DNA of 64,000 bases from contig JARBJD010000301.1 in NCBI GenBank assembly GCA_033064195.1, positions 1-64,000 of the forward strand. The letters are read 5' to 3'. Both the position numbers and the translations under genes were made by a program. Shown here in pieces: positions 1 through 9,945 of this stretch (the stretch's first letter is position 1; every line of letters begins with the position of its first letter). The notes beneath the pieces were generated by a model, which saw only the letters and a program-made list of their open reading frames with translations, made no database searches and was not told where the DNA came from. The stretch is from Blattamonas nauphoetae. Lineage: Eukaryota; Preaxostyla; Oxymonadida.

Positions 1-105
1 TGGAATTGTTCTCGTGATTGTTTGAAATGCTGTGTTTACCAGACAAAGTAGAATCCACACACTGGATCCATTCTCTGAACATTTTCCCAAGACTGTAGCA
101 ATGTT

Positions 106-492
106 TCATATTGTTTTTCTCTTCATGAGATTTGAATGTGTGATAAAGAAAGATTCGTGAATGTGGTTATTCTGAAGTGAATTGTCAATAATATTTCCTT
201 GACTGTCGACGAGTCTCATATCTCGAATTGCATCTGATGACGACTTAAATCCGTAAAACATTCCATATTCCTCGACATACGAACCCAAACTGGATGATGT
301 TGGTTTCACATATGGAATGGTGATTGTTAGATCTATTCGCAGATGACTCTTCGAAAACTCAGTCACATCATGACCGTCATAGCACAATGGGACTTCAATC
401 TCATCTGTGATTCTGCATGGCATAGGAGGATTTGTTGGATGCACTTCTTGAATTGAATAGACATGTGGTTCTGAATCCCACTGTTTCGGCAT
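106..492 (-). CDS. Polinton capsid-like protein (paralogue of the major capsid N-terminal part)
   Basis: This 128-residue reading frame shares a pattern with the N-terminal part of the capsid gene at 840-2476: a beta-rich stretch, then a segment around MFYGFKSSSDAIRD that lines up with IFMFVGLKHSASIFSR in the other gene. I infer a second capsid-type protein, perhaps a penton or minor capsid component. The A/T-rich start motif shared by other genes of this element lies at about 565-583. Part of a Polinton, so treated as a fossil part. Confidence 0.45.
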   Translation of the reverse strand: MPKQWDSEPHVYSIQEVHPTNPPMPCRITDEIEVPLCYDGHDVTEFSKSHLRIDLTITIPYVKPTSSSLGSYVEEYGMFYGFKSSSDAIRDMRLVDSQGNIIDNSLQNNHIHESFFITHSNLMKRKTI

Positions 493-839
493 ATACGATT
501 GGACTTCAATTTGCTCAATTAAAGAGTTGATGTTGGTTTGGATTGATTTATCTGATACTTCTCATTTATAGAAAAATAAAAATACAATTTCATTATTTTC
601 TTTGACAGTTTTATGATTTCATTATTCCAAGTTCCTTGTGTAGTGCTTTCAATGTGTGATTTGGATAGTATTCAACAATAGGTATATCATTGCTGAATCG
701 TAATACCCACCATGTTGTTGCAGTGGTTGCTAGAATCGGTGCTGGAGGATGCGTAAATGTTGTCATGTCACCACCCTTTGACTTGGATCGAGAACATTAT
801 AGTATGTGTCAATCACTCCTTGGTAAATCGGACTTGATC

Positions 840-2476
840 TCAATGTGACTGGAATATTTTGACCTCTGGAACTGATTGAATCATTGCAGTTTGTCGGACA
901 ACCACTTCTTTGTGTTGAAAGCACAGGAGGAAGTCAGTATTGTCATGAATCGGTCGCACTCTTGTCATTTTTTCTCCAGCATATGTTCCATCACCTTCAA
1001 GCTGTTCCTCAACGAGAGAATCTGTTAATGATCGCTCCAAATCATCTGGAACAGTCAGGTATGAATCAAGATTGAGAGTTGACAAAGCAAATTGATAGAA
1101 GCGAGCTCCAATCGTTGATGTCCAGGTATCTGGATAGTATTTGTCAAGGAGATGCACTCGAAGATCTTTCTGCATTGGATTGTGGAAACAAGTGACTTCA
1201 TTATCGTAGTGACGGAAGAGAAGCATGATGTCCTTGGCATTAACGAGAACCATTTGCTGAGTACAATCAATACCTGTTGCTGTTGGTGTCTTCTGAAATG
1301 GATAGAACGATATCTTTTCTGCTGGAATTGTTCCTGGACGATCCTGATACATCTTCTTGAGATTCTCTTTCGCAATTTCTTTTATTTGGTATCCAGCACT
1401 CATGCAATAAACATCATCAACGCGATAATCAATAATGTTTAGTGAGATGTACTGATCCACGAATTCTGGTTCTTTAGCAACCGTTCCAGCTGAGTTGTAG
1501 TAAATGTCTTGAGTTACTGCTGATATCCTAAATGATTGACCAATCTGAACAAAATTCTTGGTGCAGTTCGCTAGTAGAGAGTGGAAAAACCATGGACGAT
1601 GTTGGTGACAATCAGCGATCGCATGATGAATTGGTGGTCTTGTTAAGCCAACATTAAAGAAGGATGAAAGTGTATTTTTCAAAGTAAGCTCAGGATTTAC
1701 AGGACAACACACGAACGCATCCTCATTAATGTAAACACTCAATTTCAAATCACCAAAGAGACATCTTGGATAGTCAGTCATCCCTGAGAAAATCAGAAGA
1801 TCTTCAAGATTGATTGATATACGAATTGGTACGTCAATTGTGTCCATGAAAGCACCAGCTTGTGACACTGTAGTGAAAGATGATAATGGAATATAAACAC
1901 CAGCGACAGATTCATCATGCTTCCAAGCATTTTCCCAGGAGTGTGCGAATGTTTTCGATTCTCCAATTGACTCTTTGGTTTAATCATGTTGTAGATGTGT
2001 GATTCCATTGAGACATCATTGTTTGAAGTGCTAATGATTCTTTGATTGTTGTGAAGAACTGTGAATCTACTAAAGATTGATGCTGAATGCTTAAGTCCTA
2101 CGAACATAAATATTCTTTCATTGGAGTATGATCCAACTTTGTCTGGGGTAATGTTCCAATTGTTGACTTTCAAAGTGGTTGTGATTGTGAACGTAATGAA
2201 TGAATCATCAATTTGACAAATGTCTTGATTACCAGTCAATGGAATGATTATCTCTTGTCCTCTGTAGAATCGTGAATTCTCTGATGGTTTCAATTCTTGA
2301 ATAGAAGTACTGTGTGCTCCATCATTCAGAAGATAATTAACGTGGTGTTCAGACATTAGTTGCTGTTGTATTTGACCAATGTCATCTCTTGTGTATTTGA
2401 TTGATCCAGTGCTATTGCCAGTCAATGTTGAAGCTCCATGTCTTTTGTTTGTCAGATGTGTTATATGCGAGTTCAT
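840..2476 (-). CDS. Polinton major capsid protein region
   Basis: This region encodes long beta-rich protein with short hydrophobic strands and few charged runs, in the place where Polintons carry the double jelly-roll major capsid protein. The N-terminal end follows the element-wide A/T start motif (2477-2494). The assignment rests on position beside the packaging ATPase and small capsid-type proteins, and on general character; no single catalytic motif exists for this family. A structure-based profile search would be the deciding test. Fossil part. Confidence 0.6.
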
Positions 2477-2494
2477 TTTAACAAAAATAAAAAA
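2477..2494 (-). promoter_or_regulatory. Polinton-wide A/T start motif (representative site)
   Basis: On the minus strand a run of the form TTTTTATTTTTGTT lies a few bases before the ATG. The same word, with small changes, stands before nearly every minus-strand gene of the element: about 565-583, 2818-2836, 3167-3186, 3809-3832, 4825-4839, 6058-6072, 8041-8053, 13001-13030 and 14421-14438. I infer a shared promoter core or leader element, like the late promoters of large DNA viruses. Confidence 0.6.
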
Positions 2495-2517
2495 TTACAT
2501 TAATGTTTTAACTCTAG

Positions 2518-2817
2518 TTACTTTTTCTTTTTTGGTTTCCTCATTTTAGGTTTCATTTTTTCTTCCAGTCTCAGTATTTCGTCTCTGAGTTTGTTCGCAA
2601 GTGCTGTATTTCCTTCATTGATTGCTTGTTCATACTGAGCCATCTTTTCTGCATGGATTTGCTGATCCGATTTCACATCTGGTATCATCTCAACACCTGT
2701 CTGAGCAATCTTTGAAATCACTGGTCCAACAAAGGGAATGAGATTCAGAAATGGAGCTCCAACTCTGAGTATGTTTTTGCCAACTGCTGCTAATTTTGAT
2801 AACCAACCTGGTGCCAT
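2518..2817 (-). CDS. Polinton small basic protein, MAPG type (99 aa)
   Basis: This short protein begins MAPGWLSKL, continues with a hydrophobic or amphipathic segment of about 35 residues (NLIPFVGPVISKIA), then a charged helical region, and ends in a very basic tail (KMKPKMRKPKKKK). This build resembles small virion proteins that bind DNA or disrupt membranes, such as adenovirus pVI or core proteins, but I do not recognise the family by sequence. It follows the shared A/T start motif at 2818-2836. Fossil part. Confidence 0.55.
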   Translation of the reverse strand: MAPGWLSKLAAVGKNILRVGAPFLNLIPFVGPVISKIAQTGVEMIPDVKSDQQIHAEKMAQYEQAINEGNTALANKLRDEILRLEEKMKPKMRKPKKKK

Positions 2818-2854
2818 TTATGTAAAATAAAAATATTTGATCATTAGTGAATGA

Positions 2855-3166
2855 TTAGCCTTTGAATTGAATCTTTGAGTTTGACGACTGGGGCATATCA
2901 TCATTAACGTTCCGAGCATTTCGTGGAGGTTCGTACTCAATCATCTGTGGTTGTTGTGGTGCTCGATTGATCGCTTTATTCTGTTGGTACGAATCCATCA
3001 TTCCTCCTAATCCACTAAGAATTCCTCCTGCTGTTTGTCCAAATTTACTGTTCGTTTGAGAGAGCAATCCACCACCGACTTGAAGCAATGTTGGAGCAAG
3101 AGGTTTGATGAATTGAAAGAATTGTTTGCCAATATTTTTGAGTTTGTTGAAACTTCCTGGTGCCAT
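2855..3166 (-). CDS. Polinton small protein, MAPG type (103 aa)
   Basis: It starts MAPGSFNKLKNIGKQF, closely matching the start of the 99-residue neighbour, then has a glycine-rich amphipathic centre (LLQVGGGLLSQ) and a Gln/Pro/Asn-rich tail. The shared beginning suggests the two genes arose by duplication or carry the same targeting or cleavage signal. Function unknown; a minor capsid or membrane-active role is an inference from position. The A/T start motif is at 3167-3186. Fossil part. Confidence 0.5.
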   Translation of the reverse strand: MAPGSFNKLKNIGKQFFQFIKPLAPTLLQVGGGLLSQTNSKFGQTAGGILSGLGGMMDSYQQNKAINRAPQQPQMIEYEPPRNARNVNDDMPQSSNSKIQFKG

Positions 3167-3298
3167 TTAAGGAAAAATAAAAAAATCAATTCATTTATAT
3201 TTTTAGCGAGGAAATAATCTCATGAGAGACTTCTGCCCTAACGGGGTATTGCTTTGGTGAGAGAGATACCATAATTGAGAATCGTGTTGTATGCTTCA

Positions 3299-3808
3299 TT
3301 ATACTATACTCATATCTTTTCCACCAACAAGGATCTTGAAAATGGTTCTAAACACTGGGAGAGCATTAATGCATGAACATTTTGTTGATAAATCATCCAA
3401 TTCGATCACCACATCGTTGATCCCAGTGAGTGTAGCAATCAGTGCGCATAAATCACTTTGGTTTGTGATCAGTTTCTTTGATGGTTCAATTAGGTTATTC
3501 AATAGTTTCTTTTCACAAGCGAATGCATTCTTGTACACTAGCAACAGTTGATCTTTGAATGCTGTAATATTAGATGTATATTCTCGGAGTGGGATAGAAC
3601 GACTTTGGATTGGTGCTGATGGATATGTCTCGAGTGGTGGATCATAAACACCTGGAACATTCTCTAGTTCAACATTAGCGCATTGCTCACTATTCAACCT
3701 TCCAGAATTCGAACCTTTATTATCGATGATGACATTGTTGGTGATTGATGTTGGTACTGAAGAAGAACTTGTGTGTTTCGTAAATTGACAACTTAGAATT
3801 GGTTGCAT
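3299..3808 (-). CDS. Polinton protein of unknown function
   Basis: The likely start is the methionine at 3808 (MQPILSC), because the element-wide A/T motif lies directly upstream (3809-3832); a longer frame would begin inside that motif. The first half is Ser/Thr/Pro rich, and the second half has helical stretches with Cys pairs (KCSCINALP). I do not recognise the family. It lies between the small MAPG proteins and a 320-residue unknown, so a structural role is possible but unsupported. Fossil part. Confidence 0.45.
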   Translation of the reverse strand: MQPILSCQFTKHTSSSSVPTSITNNVIIDNKGSNSGRLNSEQCANVELENVPGVYDPPLETYPSAPIQSRSIPLREYTSNITAFKDQLLLVYKNAFACEKKLLNNLIEPSKKLITNQSDLCALIATLTGINDVVIELDDLSTKCSCINALPVFRTIFKILVGGKDMSIV

Positions 3809-3852
3809 CACTTTATATAAAAATAAAAAATATATATTTCTGTTTTTAATCA

Positions 3853-4812
3853 TCAACTTTCATTTCCACTGTCATCTTCTCCCATGTCTTTCTGCAATTG
3901 AGCAAATCTAGTATAGTTTGGCATTTGTGATTGGTATGTGGTGAGATCTCTTGTTCTGTAGGCTTGACGTTGAATATCATTAGCAATTGTAGATATCTGT
4001 GATGAATATGTATTGAAGAATTGTTCCAAATATGTTTTATCACTCTCGATCAATTGATAAAATCGTGGATAAACCCGTTCCTTAAAGTCTTTTCTTTGTT
4101 TGATTTTCTTCCATTCCTCTGACGTACTATCGTAGCCTTGAACATTATCTGTAAGCCATTGATCCCACAACATTGAACCAACTTTGGATTGAATCGAATT
4201 GAACACAATATTGTCAATCACACCTTTGCTAATATCAACTGGATTTGTTTTGTTGGCACGATATCTCTTTAATACATTGTTCATCCATTCACCAGCAAGT
4301 TTCTTCAGAATCGCAAATGGTTGATTCAAGCGTTTCTTCTTTGCTTCTTCATAGCTAATTTCTTTGTAATTCGATGGTAGTTCATATTGACCATGTTTGA
4401 CAAAATTCCGATGCACAGCTTTGATTCTCCTTCCATTATCTTGATAGAATGTTTTGTACTTGTTTTGTCTTCGCATTTCTGGTGTTGGATTCATTGAGTA
4501 GTAAGTCTCTTTGACTGGTCTATTTGTGTATGGAGCTAGCATGAAACCATTAACGGCAACCAGATCTTTAGTCTCTTTATCGTAGACCATAACATCTGGA
4601 ACTTTACCATATTGTTCCACTATAACTTCCCAATTGAGTTCATTTCTTTCAATGTATTCAAACGCTGATGGAACACTAATTAACGCACGATTGATAGTGG
4701 TTCTAATGTCATCTTCTGCAAAGATTTTTTTCAATGCTGCTTGAGTATCCACTCCGAATCTTTTTGGTTGTCTTAACGTTGCTGTTTGTTGGTACACTAT
4801 CTTTTCAGTCAT
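3853..4812 (-). CDS. Polinton protein of unknown function (about 320 aa)
   Basis: This soluble, mostly helical protein, rich in Lys, Arg, Tyr and Asn, begins MTEKIVYQQ at 4812. The start is chosen by the upstream A/T motif near 4825-4839 and by the extra short N-terminal run before it. It stands head to head with the ATPase gene at 4872, so the intergenic stretch 4813-4871 probably serves both. No motif I can name is visible. Fossil part. Confidence 0.5.
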   Translation of the reverse strand: MTEKIVYQQTATLRQPKRFGVDTQAALKKIFAEDDIRTTINRALISVPSAFEYIERNELNWEVIVEQYGKVPDVMVYDKETKDLVAVNGFMLAPYTNRPVKETYYSMNPTPEMRRQNKYKTFYQDNGRRIKAVHRNFVKHGQYELPSNYKEISYEEAKKKRLNQPFAILKKLAGEWMNNVLKRYRANKTNPVDISKGVIDNIVFNSIQSKVGSMLWDQWLTDNVQGYDSTSEEWKKIKQRKDFKERVYPRFYQLIESDKTYLEQFFNTYSSQISTIANDIQRQAYRTRDLTTYQSQMPNYTRFAQLQKDMGEDDSGNES

Positions 4813-4871
4813 GTGTATTTCATACAAAATAAAAAATCCAAAAGTAATTTTTAATTAGAGTTAAATCAGAA

Positions 4872-5726
4872 ATGAACAAATCAAATATGTCTCTAACAGC
4901 CTATGTGAATGCAAAATTAAGTGAAGCATCTAGTAGGAATGTTTCTCATGAAGTGCAATCTCAGATTCATCCAGACCTCAATTTCAATCGCAATAGTGTT
5001 AATGTACTTGTTGGAAACAGAGGAAGTGGAAAGACATTTAATGCTCTTCGAGAGGTTGCCAAACTCCAAAATGTTCAAGTCAGGAATGAACTCTTTCACC
5101 TCTTTGTCTTCGTCACTGATAAGAACATTGATCCAACCTTCGATAAATTCAAACCAATATTGAACGTTCCGTATGTGAAAGTCAAATACGATGAAGCACT
5201 ACCATTTCTGTTGGAATTGTCTCAGTCTAAAGCTGCTTATGAAGAGATTATTGACAATCAGTGGCAAAACAAGATTACAGATGAATGCCGAGATGAACTG
5301 TTCGATGCTCTGTACATTGATGACTTCTCAGTGAAGAATCTTCAAACGATTATCCTTCTTGATGACTGTCGGAGGATCCTAGGTGAACGAAGAACATCCA
5401 AAAATAGAATGACAATAATGGATTTATTACTAGAGAATCGACAACCAAAATTCACTTTCTTTCTGACGTTGCATGAGCTCTTCAGTTTGTCAGCTGATAT
5501 GAAGTCAAACATCGATTCAATGTGGATCTTTGGAGGATTCAATAGAGAACGAATCAGTAGAGTGTATCCTCAGTTGAACTCACCAATTGATATTACACAA
5601 TTCTGGAATGTCTATCAACGGAAAAAAAAATGTGAAGCAATCATTCTTCGATACAATACCGATGGAGTCATACTTAATGAAATAAACAAAGATGGACTAA
5701 TCAGAAGGGTCAGAGAGCTCTTGTAG
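4872..5726 (+). CDS. Polinton packaging ATPase (FtsK/HerA, A32-like)
   Basis: This 284-residue P-loop ATPase is expected to drive DNA into the capsid. A Walker A motif is visible near residues 46-56 (VGNRGSGKTFNA), and a Walker B motif near residue 160 (IILLDDCRR). Length and motif spacing fit the A32-like packaging ATPases of Polintons and large DNA viruses. It is the only large gene of the element on the plus strand in this window and overlaps the end of the small minus-strand gene at 5697. Fossil part. Confidence 0.8.
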   Translation: MNKSNMSLTAYVNAKLSEASSRNVSHEVQSQIHPDLNFNRNSVNVLVGNRGSGKTFNALREVAKLQNVQVRNELFHLFVFVTDKNIDPTFDKFKPILNVPYVKVKYDEALPFLLELSQSKAAYEEIIDNQWQNKITDECRDELFDALYIDDFSVKNLQTIILLDDCRRILGERRTSKNRMTIMDLLLENRQPKFTFFLTLHELFSLSADMKSNIDSMWIFGGFNRERISRVYPQLNSPIDITQFWNVYQRKKKCEAIILRYNTDGVILNEINKDGLIRRVRELL

Positions 5727-6026
5727 AAGATTCCCAATTGTCTCGTCAAGACTTCGAAGCCTCATGCTGAGAGTATCTGTCAATGTCCGAATTGATTCCT
5801 CAATGTCTGATAATCTTTGATCAATCGATAATGAATTAGAACCATACGTACTATCACTACTAACCTTCCTTAGTGCTATCTCACCTCTTATTTTTGTTAG
5901 ACGATATCCATCAATGTGAATCATCCTATTGAGTTTCTGAGTGGTGTATTCGTTCAGTTCTTTTCTGTTCTTTTCCAAAAATCTGAAAGTCATAGATGGT
6001 TTCAAAACATTTCTGTTCAGGATCAA
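5697..6026 (-). CDS. Polinton small coiled-coil protein region
   Basis: This short frame encodes a strongly helical C-terminal part with heptad-like leucines (RLSDIEESIRTLTDTL). It lies between the ATPase and integrase genes. The A/T start motif of the element occurs just upstream at about 6058-6072. Function unknown; small coiled-coil proteins of Polintons are often virion or assembly factors, which is only an inference here. Fossil part. Confidence 0.4.
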   Translation of the reverse strand: MILNRNVLKPSMTFRFLEKNRKELNEYTTQKLNRMIHIDGYRLTKIRGEIALRKVSSDSTYGSNSLSIDQRLSDIEESIRTLTDTLSMRLRSLDETIGNLLQELSDPSD

Positions 6027-6090
6027 ATGGTTCTAAAATCTTTAGTGATGACATTTCAATGAAATAAAAATATCTGAAACATTATTAAAC

Positions 6091-8037
6091 TTACACCAAA
6101 TTAAATTCAGTAATGAACTCTGGAGTTAAATCGTCAATTGAGTCTGCATGAAACTTTGTGTGTTGGATTGGAACATTTACTACCTTAGATAGACATGTTA
6201 GTCCGTTCAATAGTGTAGCTACAACATTTCCGTGTTTATATTCGATGAATTGTCCAACAAATTTAAATTGTCTCCGCTTCTTCTGAAACTTGGCAACTGT
6301 CTTGTTCAAGTCTAGATGAATCAACAATATGTTTCCTGGTTTGTATTTCCATAACATCTGAGTTGTCTGTTGTCGTTGGATGTTCTTTAATTGTTCTTCA
6401 CAACTGGAGATGTACAAAGCTTCAATCTCTCTATTGTTTTGTGCCTGCTGTGGAGTGAACTTGTTCCAGTACGCTCGATGAGGAGTTATGTTGTAGTATT
6501 CCACCATCTGATTCATCAGTGAATGATTTGCCATTTGAGTTGCATTGTCTTGGAATCCATCTCTGATTGTTCTGATCACTCGATCGACAATTCTGTTGTG
6601 ATTTGTGAATGGTGAGCTTGTGAAATAAGTGCTGACTTTCTGTTGCTCAAAATACTTTTGTGCTTCAATACTAGTCCATGCAGCTTCTCCATCACCTCGA
6701 ATGTTATTCACATGTACGCCACGATGATTTATCAGATCGTTGATAGCAGTCTTGACTTTGCTCCATGATTTATCCAGAACTGGAATCACAAATAAGTATT
6801 TGGTGTTAATGTTAATTGCGAAGAGATATATCTGAAGTACTGTTTTTGACGTTGGTGATTGGATGAATACAAGATCAATTTCCCATGATCCAAACTTGGG
6901 AGAAAAGTAAGGTCTGTCACATTTCTGAGGAATCTTTTTGTCTGATGTCTGGTGTGAATCTCCAGTGATGTCTTTTGACATGAATTGCATCTTTGATCGA
7001 AATGGATATTGGATTTTCTCTATCGGAGTAGGAATCATGAGTGATCCATTAGTGATTGCTTCACGTTTCTTTCCTCTCAGTGTTGTTTGTTTTGAATTGG
7101 CGAGACTCCATCTATGAACATATTCCTCGTACCAATCTTGAAATGATCTTCCACCAAATGGGATTTGTTTCGGATGAGCAAGAATGAAATCAGTTTCGTC
7201 ACTACCAATACTTCTGCTAATGTGAGACAGAACAAACATGTCTCGGTTCATCTTCTTTGTCTCCACAATCTTATTAGTGATGAATTGTTCCATGCGTTGT
7301 TGATTATCCATAATTGAATTCTCTGCTTTGATTTGTTCTTCTTCCGAATTGTCTTTTTGTTGATAGTCGAATAGTCCTTTCATTTGTTCCAACATTTCTA
7401 GTACTTGCCTTGTGGTTGGTTCAGTACGGACAACCTCTGAAGGATTTCTGGAAATAATGTCTGGCACTTGTGATATAGTCAGAAATAGATCTTCATTGTA
7501 TCGTCTCTCCCTTGCTGGAAATTCATGATGTGAATGACTTTGTTTTAAATGTCTCTTCTTTCCAACTCTGATTGATGACGAAAGTGTTGAACTTGTCTTG
7601 CTAAAGACTTCGAGCCCTCCTAGGGGGAGAGTTAAAGGTTGCATTGGTGTTTCTATCGGAACTGTGACTGGAATGAAAGATTGTCCAAAGTGAATATCTT
7701 GTGCTTCGTAATAATATGTTTGATATGCTTTATATGCTTGTTCAGCTCTGGAGTCACTTGTTGTTTGTCCTAGGAATTGCTTTACAAATTGTTGGACTAC
7801 CTTTCGTCCTGAATAAGTAGATAGATCAGGAGGTAATTCACCATTCAACCAATCATTAAAATATGTGTTATCATTAGCATCGTATTCTCCATGTGAATCA
7901 TTGACAATATAGACTGGCAAAATGTTTGTTGAACTCCATTTGATTTCAAAAATTTTGGTTGGAGAGTGTTTTGTACTCTGAAGTAATCTATTTACGAGTG
8001 TATCGATCTGCTGTTGATTCAATTGTCGAGTGTTCAT
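6091..8037 (-). CDS. Polinton retrovirus-type integrase
   Basis: This 648-residue protein would cut and join element ends into host DNA. The C-terminal half carries an rve-type (DDE) core: a strand with WEIDLVF about residue 385, IRGDGEAAW about 465, and a helix with IVDRVIRTIRD about 500, followed by a small C-terminal domain of the kind that binds DNA or chromatin. The N-terminal 300 residues are helical with no motif I recognise. The start is placed directly after the A/T motif at 8041-8053. Polinton integrases are usually shorter, so the N-terminal extension is notable. Fossil part. Confidence 0.8.
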   Translation of the reverse strand: MNTRQLNQQQIDTLVNRLLQSTKHSPTKIFEIKWSSTNILPVYIVNDSHGEYDANDNTYFNDWLNGELPPDLSTYSGRKVVQQFVKQFLGQTTSDSRAEQAYKAYQTYYYEAQDIHFGQSFIPVTVPIETPMQPLTLPLGGLEVFSKTSSTLSSSIRVGKKRHLKQSHSHHEFPARERRYNEDLFLTISQVPDIISRNPSEVVRTEPTTRQVLEMLEQMKGLFDYQQKDNSEEEQIKAENSIMDNQQRMEQFITNKIVETKKMNRDMFVLSHISRSIGSDETDFILAHPKQIPFGGRSFQDWYEEYVHRWSLANSKQTTLRGKKREAITNGSLMIPTPIEKIQYPFRSKMQFMSKDITGDSHQTSDKKIPQKCDRPYFSPKFGSWEIDLVFIQSPTSKTVLQIYLFAININTKYLFVIPVLDKSWSKVKTAINDLINHRGVHVNNIRGDGEAAWTSIEAQKYFEQQKVSTYFTSSPFTNHNRIVDRVIRTIRDGFQDNATQMANHSLMNQMVEYYNITPHRAYWNKFTPQQAQNNREIEALYISSCEEQLKNIQRQQTTQMLWKYKPGNILLIHLDLNKTVAKFQKKRRQFKFVGQFIEYKHGNVVATLLNGLTCLSKVVNVPIQHTKFHADSIDDLTPEFITEFNLV

Positions 8038-8060
8038 TTATACAAAAATAAAGTTTGATA

Positions 8061-9416
8061 TTATTCTATTTGATAATCAGTTGCTTTCAGTCCATGAATG
8101 AATGGAGGACACGATTCATTTTCCAGTACGATTGCCTTAAGATGAATTCCACTGAGACTGAGTTTCTGCTGTTGTATTTTAGCGATCTCAAATCCATTAG
8201 TGTTGTCTTCGCTGATGATTCTTTTCGTCTGGAAGTTCAATGTTGTAGTCACAGTTTTCTCTCCATTAAGACACTTCACATAGTCGTCACTTGTGATATT
8301 TGTTTTCTTCAATGACACTCCTTTGATTTTGCATTTCTCATCGAGAGAGTAACACTTGGGTGCAAGACAGATCATCTGTTCACCCTCCTTCTCAATTGCT
8401 AATCCCAACAGCTTCTTCTCATCATCAACTCCTTTTTCAGGATTGGGAAACCATTCGTATTTGTGTGCATCATAGAAATCCTTGTCAGCAATCACGTGTT
8501 CAAACTGTTGATGGATTCCAGCATTCGGATCTCCACTAATTGCCCAGTAAGCAGAGTCTGTGTCTCCCTCACAAAAGTGAATCTTGTTCATGTCAAGGCA
8601 TTTGTACATGAAATTGTAGATGAAATTCAGATACCAGAACTTGGCATTGTCGAGTGTGAACACTGCTTCTTGCAGACATGTTTTGCATGATGCTTTCTCT
8701 CTGTCTTCAATCACAATGTAGTTGTCCTCATTGATCTCTCTTGTCGCTACGAATCCTTTCATCATCTGTTTCAGATATGTTCTCTTCTCATTGCAGATTG
8801 TGATTGAGTTGTACTTCTCAGTGTTCATTCCATCGTATCCATAACTTCCATTCAAGTTGGTCTTACAGAATTGTTCCTTTCCTTTGTTTCCAACCTTCAT
8901 TGCTTCAATTCGATCATTCATAAATGAAGTCACAAATGGTTCAAATCCTGCATGTCTCGAGAATACCATCACACTCTTAATATCGTCTACAATGAAGTGG
9001 CAATAATCAATAAGGAACCAGAGATAGTACGTCGAAAAGAACATGTACTGATCGTGTGTGCTCAAGAGTTGGGTCAGCTTCCGTTCTTTGTCATCAGTCT
9101 TCAATCCATGTTTCTTCATCAGCGAATAGGTCTTCTCTCCAATGTTTTCTTCAGAGGTGTTGACCGTAATGTTTCTGAAGATTGGTGGGAAGTTTATGAA
9201 TTCATTGATGTACTGCTCATCGATGTGTCCTTTCAATTCAGCAACAAATAATGTCTTCTGATTCTTGTCTTCAATGATCTTGCGGCATTCTTTATCTCCT
9301 GTTGCGGTGAATAAGCATCGTCCTGGCATGTACATTCTGTGTTTCGTGTATGGATTGTTCTTGTTCTTGATCGATGAGAAAGCACTTGGATAAAGCGAAT
9401 TGAAATCAACACCACA
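8061..9416 (-). CDS. Polinton family B DNA polymerase, palm-domain segment
   Basis: This segment holds the polymerase motifs of protein-primed family B enzymes: motif A (DFNSLYPS) near the high-coordinate end, a motif B-type helix (KTNLNGSYGYDG), and motif C (GDTDSAYW). It is the C-terminal polymerase part of the gene whose exonuclease part lies across the MITE at 9425-9945. Replication of the element by protein priming is known for the family. Fossil part. Confidence 0.82.
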   Translation of the reverse strand, partial: CGVDFNSLYPSAFSSIKNKNNPYTKHRMYMPGRCLFTATGDKECRKIIEDKNQKTLFVAELKGHIDEQYINEFINFPPIFRNITVNTSEENIGEKTYSLMKKHGLKTDDKERKLTQLLSTHDQYMFFSTYYLWFLIDYCHFIVDDIKSVMVFSRHAGFEPFVTSFMNDRIEAMKVGNKGKEQFCKTNLNGSYGYDGMNTEKYNSITICNEKRTYLKQMMKGFVATREINEDNYIVIEDREKASCKTCLQEAVFTLDNAKFWYLNFIYNFMYKCLDMNKIHFCEGDTDSAYWAISGDPNAGIHQQFEHVIADKDFYDAHKYEWFPNPEKGVDDEKKLLGLAIEKEGEQMICLAPKCYSLDEKCKIKGVSLKKTNITSDDYVKCLNGEKTVTTTLNFQTKRIISEDNTNGFEIAKIQQQKLSLSGIHLKAIVLENESCPPFIHGLKATDYQIE

Positions 9417-9424
9417 GACATGAG

Positions 9425-9945
9425 CAGGCTTCTGATTTGATCCCAGTGATCCCAGTCGGATCTGATCCCACTAAATACCTACAATACCATTTCGTTTCTT
9501 TCATTTCAAAAAAGTCTTCTTATATATGATATTTGAATGGAAAAAAAAGTAAAAAGGAAAATGGTCACTTCATAGATCATGAAAATGCAAACTTTGGGTG
9601 CTGCTGTTTCAGTTTGTTCTACAACAATAATTATAAAACCAAGTCGATAATGCGTTATTATGTCTTCTTTGATGGTTTTTTCTCACTGACTAAAGTCAAT
9701 GAAGGGAATACATCGAAAAAAGAAGTGTTGGTGATTGTGATCGTGCGTGTTTTTGGGAAATAAGAGCTGTCTGAAATATTGAAGAGCATTATGTGAAAAC
9801 AAGAAGTGAATTGAACATGATTAATGAAGTGATAATGAGAAAATCTCAAAGGAAAAGAGTTGAAATTTGATCTCAGTCCAAATTTAGGCACTGACATCAA
9901 TTGATCCCAGTTTTACCTATTTTGATGGGACTACTCAGATGCCTG
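9425..9945. mobile_element. hAT-type MITE, 521 bp, copy 1 (inside the Polinton)
   Basis: This short non-autonomous DNA transposon has imperfect terminal inverted repeats starting CAGGCTTCTGA at one end and CAGGCATCTGA at the other. It is flanked by a perfect 8-bp target-site duplication, GACATGAG, at 9417-9424 and 9946-9953. The 8-bp duplication and CAGG-type ends fit the hAT superfamily. The sub-terminal zones carry repeated GATCCCA words. No transposase is encoded. A second copy lies at 60500-61020 in reverse orientation; the two have the same length and differ at one base that I could find (near 9638), so both moved recently. Confidence 0.92.
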
